From DASYUM01 sp036001225 (GTDB lineage: Bacteria; Methylomirabilota; Methylomirabilia; Rokubacteriales; DASRDR01): a stretch of 10,582 nt of DNA. The stretch spans positions 1 to 10,582 of the forward strand of contig DASYUM010000032.1 in NCBI GenBank assembly GCA_036001225.1, written 5' to 3'. The position numbers and the translations under genes were made by a program. The notes beneath the pieces are model-generated. The model was not told the origin of the DNA. It searched no databases and worked only from the letters and a program-made list of their open reading frames with translations. This document shows, piece by piece, positions 8,785 to 10,582 of the stretch (position 1 is the stretch's first letter; every line of letters begins with the position of its first letter).

Positions 8785-9138
8785 CTACCGTCTCTGCGAC
8801 CTCGCCGCTCGGCGACGGGGCACGGCGTCGTCGCCGCCCGACAGCGTCGCCAGCTTGCGCTCGAGCTCGCGCACTTGCCGTCGTAGCACGGCGTTCTCCG
8901 CCGACAACTTCTCCCTGCCCGGAGCCAGGTGAAGGTCGTGCTTCCACCAATCCAATCCCATCGCCTCGGCCTTGTCCATGGAACAAACGATCAGCCGGAT
9001 CCGGATCGTGAGAAGCTCGACCTCGGCCAGCGAAACCTTGATGTCTCCCGCGATCAGGAGCCCCTTGTCCAGCACCCGGTCGAGCACGTCCACGAGGCCG
9101 GTCGAGCGCTGGGGCCCCAGCGGGAGATCGGTTCTCAT
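8785..9138 (-). CDS. gvpJ: GvpA-family minor protein, GvpJ-like, first gene of the operon
   Basis: A 117-residue GvpA-family protein. The core GLVDVLDRVLDKGLLIAGDI (14-33) and VSLAEVELLTIRIRLIV (35-51) fits the fold, but GD replaces the DA of GvpA and the last helix runs into DKAEAMGLDWW (55-65), features of minor J-type proteins. The C-terminal part (about 78-98, with SAENAVLRRQVRELERKL) has leucine heptads suggesting a coiled coil, then a basic tail. A similar AEN-x-x-LR-x-Q segment occurs in the following GvpA. The ATG at 9138 is chosen because homology begins just after it and a promoter lies upstream; the open frame continues to 9306 but that part is noncoding in character. The ribosome binding site is weak (AGGG adjacent, GAGG further off). 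The symbol gvpJ is tentative. Confidence 0.88.
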   Translation of the reverse strand: MRTDLPLGPQRSTGLVDVLDRVLDKGLLIAGDIKVSLAEVELLTIRIRLIVCSMDKAEAMGLDWWKHDLHLAPGREKLSAENAVLRRQVRELERKLATLSGGDDAVPRRRAARSQRR

Positions 9139-9233
9139 GCCCTGGCGAATCCTCGCTGACTGACGTGTCGTCCGTCGGAGCCACGCTGGCCCGCCCGCCC
9201 GCGACGATGAACCTCGGCACCACGCAACCGTCG

Positions 9234-9262
9234 GGGGAGCGGGCGGGCTCCGCCCCGTCCCC
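9234..9262 (-). promoter_or_regulatory. Stem-loop in the predicted leader of the gvp operon
   Basis: An inverted repeat forms an outer 5-bp stem (gggga at 9234-9238 with tcccc at 9258-9262), a 2x2 internal mismatch and an inner 6-bp stem (gggcgg at 9241-9246 with ccgccc at 9250-9255) around a 3-nt loop. It would lie about 10 nt after the predicted start site in the 5' leader. It could stabilise the mRNA 5' end or be regulatory. It has no U-tract, so it is not a standard attenuator terminator. GC richness makes chance hairpins common here. Confidence 0.35.
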
Positions 9263-9278
9263 ATCGAGTTGCGTAAAG

Positions 9279-9306
9279 AGTATAAGCGGGATTGGCCCGG
9301 AGGCAA
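9279..9306 (-). promoter_or_regulatory. Sigma-70-like promoter of the gvp operon
   Basis: On the minus strand the -35 box TTGCCT (9306-9301) and the -10 box TATACT (9284-9279) are separated by 16 bp. The -10 box matches TATAAT at five of six positions and stands out in this GC-rich setting. A start near 9272 is predicted, giving a leader of about 134 nt before the first gvp gene at 9138. The only gene downstream is the gvp operon. Confidence 0.55.
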
Positions 9307-9452
9307 CAGGACTATTCACGACGGTCTCGGTGGCGGGTGCACGAGGGGCGGGCGCCGTCCGCGAGGGGCAAACCGAAGGATAGGGCCGGCCAGACGCCCG
9401 CGTCGCCCAAGCCGCGCCTGTCCGCGGGCGCCCTCAGAGAGAAGCGTACCCA

Positions 9453-9472
9453 GCGCGGGCCCGTGCCCGCGC
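9453..9472 (-). terminator. GC hairpin after the nucleotidyltransferase gene (possible terminator)
   Basis: A perfect 8-bp stem, GCGCGGGC / GCCCGCGC, around the 4-nt loop ACGG begins 12 nt after the stop codon at 9485. No T-run follows, so it is not a classical intrinsic terminator. It may mark a terminator of the hairpin-only kind or a 3' end stabiliser. Confidence 0.35.
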
Positions 9473-9484
9473 CACTCCGGGGAC

Positions 9485-10534
9485 TCAGGCGCCCAGGCGG
9501 GCGCGGCGTCCCTCGATGACCTCCCGCCGGACCGGGGCCGGGAAGGGCTCGATGTGGGCCAACTCCCGGGTGACGCGCTCGGTCATCCAGGCCGGCCGCT
9601 GCCCGATCCGGAGCAGGGTCGAGACCACACGATGGGGCGTCCCCCAGTCACTCCACGTCACGCCGGTGAGCTCGAGGACGCTCAACGATTCGCGAGCGTG
9701 CTCGAGGAGGTCGCGGGAGAGATTGGCGGGCGGCGCCGCCGCGTAGGCGCGCACGGCCGCCGGCACCTCCTGGGGCGTGTCGATGGCGTCCCGGAGGGAA
9801 AGCAGCGGCGCCACCGTCTGCGGAATGCAGGCCAGGGCCAGCCGGAACAGGTGGCTCACCTTGGCCACGGCCACGAGGGTGTTCCACAGCCAGCCCGCCC
9901 GCAGCATCTCCTGCGCCAGCGGCAGCGAGGGCTTCTCCACGAACTGGAAGACCCGCCGCGCGCGACCGTCGGCCCCCAGCGGCTCCCCGGGCTCGATCCA
10001 GCCGTACTCGGTCTCGGGGCTCGACGGCAGGATCCCGAGCAGGACCACGGTGTGGGGATGGCGCTCGACGATCGCGGCCGCGTGGCCGACCGCCTCCATG
10101 AACCGGTCCTCGGGCATCACGAAGTGGTCGGAGGGAAACACGGCGATGGTGGCCGACGGGTCGTGGGCGGCCACCCGGAGGGCTGGGTAGAGAACGCCGA
10201 GCGCCGTCCCCCGGTTGGCGGGCTGGATCACCGGGTGCACGTCCGGGCACCGACTCAGCACCGACTCGTAGAAGGTCGAGTGCCCACGCGTCAGGGCCAC
10301 GAACTGGCGTTCGGGCGGAATGAGGCGAGCCACGCGACGGACGGTCTCCTGAAGCAGGCTGCCGTTCCCGGTGAGGTCGCAGAACTGCTTGGGCCGGCCG
10401 TCGCCGGTGACCCACCGGGTCAGGGGACGGAGCCGGATGCCATCACCACCGGCCAGGATGACGCCCCACAGCGCCGGGTGGGCGTCGAGGCCGGGAGACG
10501 GCTGAAGGTCTCGGCTCGGGGCGGTCCGTCGCAT
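9485..10534 (-). CDS. Mannose-1-phosphate guanylyltransferase-type sugar nucleotidyltransferase
   Basis: A 349-residue enzyme of the nucleotidyltransferase family that makes GDP-mannose from mannose-1-phosphate and GTP. Landmarks are ILAGGDGIRLRPLT (26-39, nucleotide-binding loop), GRPKQF (46-51), PSDHF (134-138, metal-site Asp136), YGWIEPG (177-183), FVEKP (198-202) and WNT (217-219). The DG following AGG varies from the usual GSGTR/GEGTR form. The C-terminal cupin (isomerase) domain of bifunctional ManC/AlgA is absent, so it is a single-function enzyme, feeding glycan or capsule synthesis. The start at 10534 (ATG) is preferred over the TTG 21 nt upstream because a full AGGAGGT (10547-10541) stands 6 nt before it. 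A separate promoter and hairpin divide it from the gvp operon, so no functional link is implied. Substrate specificity is from motifs only. Confidence 0.88.
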   Translation of the reverse strand: MRRTAPSRDLQPSPGLDAHPALWGVILAGGDGIRLRPLTRWVTGDGRPKQFCDLTGNGSLLQETVRRVARLIPPERQFVALTRGHSTFYESVLSRCPDVHPVIQPANRGTALGVLYPALRVAAHDPSATIAVFPSDHFVMPEDRFMEAVGHAAAIVERHPHTVVLLGILPSSPETEYGWIEPGEPLGADGRARRVFQFVEKPSLPLAQEMLRAGWLWNTLVAVAKVSHLFRLALACIPQTVAPLLSLRDAIDTPQEVPAAVRAYAAAPPANLSRDLLEHARESLSVLELTGVTWSDWGTPHRVVSTLLRIGQRPAWMTERVTRELAHIEPFPAPVRREVIEGRRARLGA

Positions 10535-10540
10535 GACTCG

Positions 10541-10547
10541 ACCTCCT
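10541..10547 (-). promoter_or_regulatory. Strong ribosome binding site fixing the nucleotidyltransferase start
   Basis: AGGAGGT on the minus strand, complementary to the 16S tail, lies 6 nt before the ATG at 10534. It would fall inside the coding region if the longer TTG start at 10555 were used, which is why the shorter form is chosen. Confidence 0.8.
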
Positions 10548-10582
10548 GGTGTCAAGCTGACAACGGCGTCGTCGGGTTGGCG

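Larger units (their letters stand above)
9139..9484. other. Intergenic region between the nucleotidyltransferase gene and the gvp operon
   Basis: This 346-bp region has no credible gene on either strand. In minus-strand order it holds a GC hairpin just after the nucleotidyltransferase stop, about 145 bp of GC-rich sequence with nothing recognised, the sigma-70-like promoter, and a leader of about 134 nt with a stem-loop. Base composition drops locally around 9270-9320, as expected of a promoter. Confidence 0.6.

Noticed and set aside
9139..9306. Extended N-terminus for the GvpJ-like protein up to 9306
   Set aside because: The region contains the promoter and leader, has no family similarity, and the core begins just after the ATG at 9138.
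10535..10555. TTG start at 10555 for the nucleotidyltransferase
   Set aside because: A full ribosome binding site stands before the ATG at 10534, and the extra seven residues are not conserved in character.
10550..10562. Small dyad tgtca-agc-tgaca and a TTGACA-like box just before the nucleotidyltransferase
   Set aside because: Five-bp arms are expected by chance, and there is no room for a -10 box between the TTGACA and the start codon; the real promoter is probably outside the window.

Overview
The window is a high-GC stretch (codons end overwhelmingly in G or C) carrying most of a gas vesicle (gvp) operon. Every convincing gene lies on the minus strand, so the reading order is from high to low coordinates. 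GC content and gene style suggest a high-GC, uncultivated-type Gram-negative soil or subsurface lineage (Rokubacteria/Methylomirabilota-like, or a deltaproteobacterial or Gemmatimonadota-like genome). This assignment is inference only; no ribosomal or marker gene is present.

Layout in transcription order: (1) 10534-9485, a stand-alone mannose-1-phosphate guanylyltransferase-type sugar nucleotidyltransferase, followed by a GC hairpin. (2) A 346-bp intergenic region with a sigma-70-like promoter (TTGCCT, 16 bp, TATACT) and a stem-loop in the predicted leader. (3) A tightly packed series from 9138 to 302: a GvpJ-like protein, GvpA (main shell protein), a soluble GAF-PAS-PAS histidine kinase, a single-domain response regulator, a GvpF/L protein, GvpG, a tandem ArsA/Get3-type ATPase, a second GvpF/L, a second small GvpA/J-family protein, a third GvpF/L, and GvpK. 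Most junctions are 4-bp GTGA/ATGA overlaps or gaps under 25 bp, which supports a single transcript. (4) After gvpK, a 170-bp gap holds a near-consensus sigma-54 (-24/-12) promoter in front of the first 43 codons of another response regulator that runs off the left edge.

How it may work: GvpA and the J-type proteins would form the gas vesicle wall and its nucleation points. The three GvpF/L proteins, GvpG and GvpK are assembly factors. The kinase and receiver protein sit between gvpA and the first gvpF/L, which suggests that a cytosolic signal is read within the same transcription unit. The duplicated ArsA/Get3-like ATPase is a candidate chaperone for the hydrophobic shell protein (inference). 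No gvpN, gvpO or gvpC is seen in the window. The unusual parts are the embedded two-component pair, the tandem ATPase in a gvp operon, the long charged or coiled-coil tails on the two leading GvpA-family proteins, and the sigma-54 promoter controlling a further regulator.
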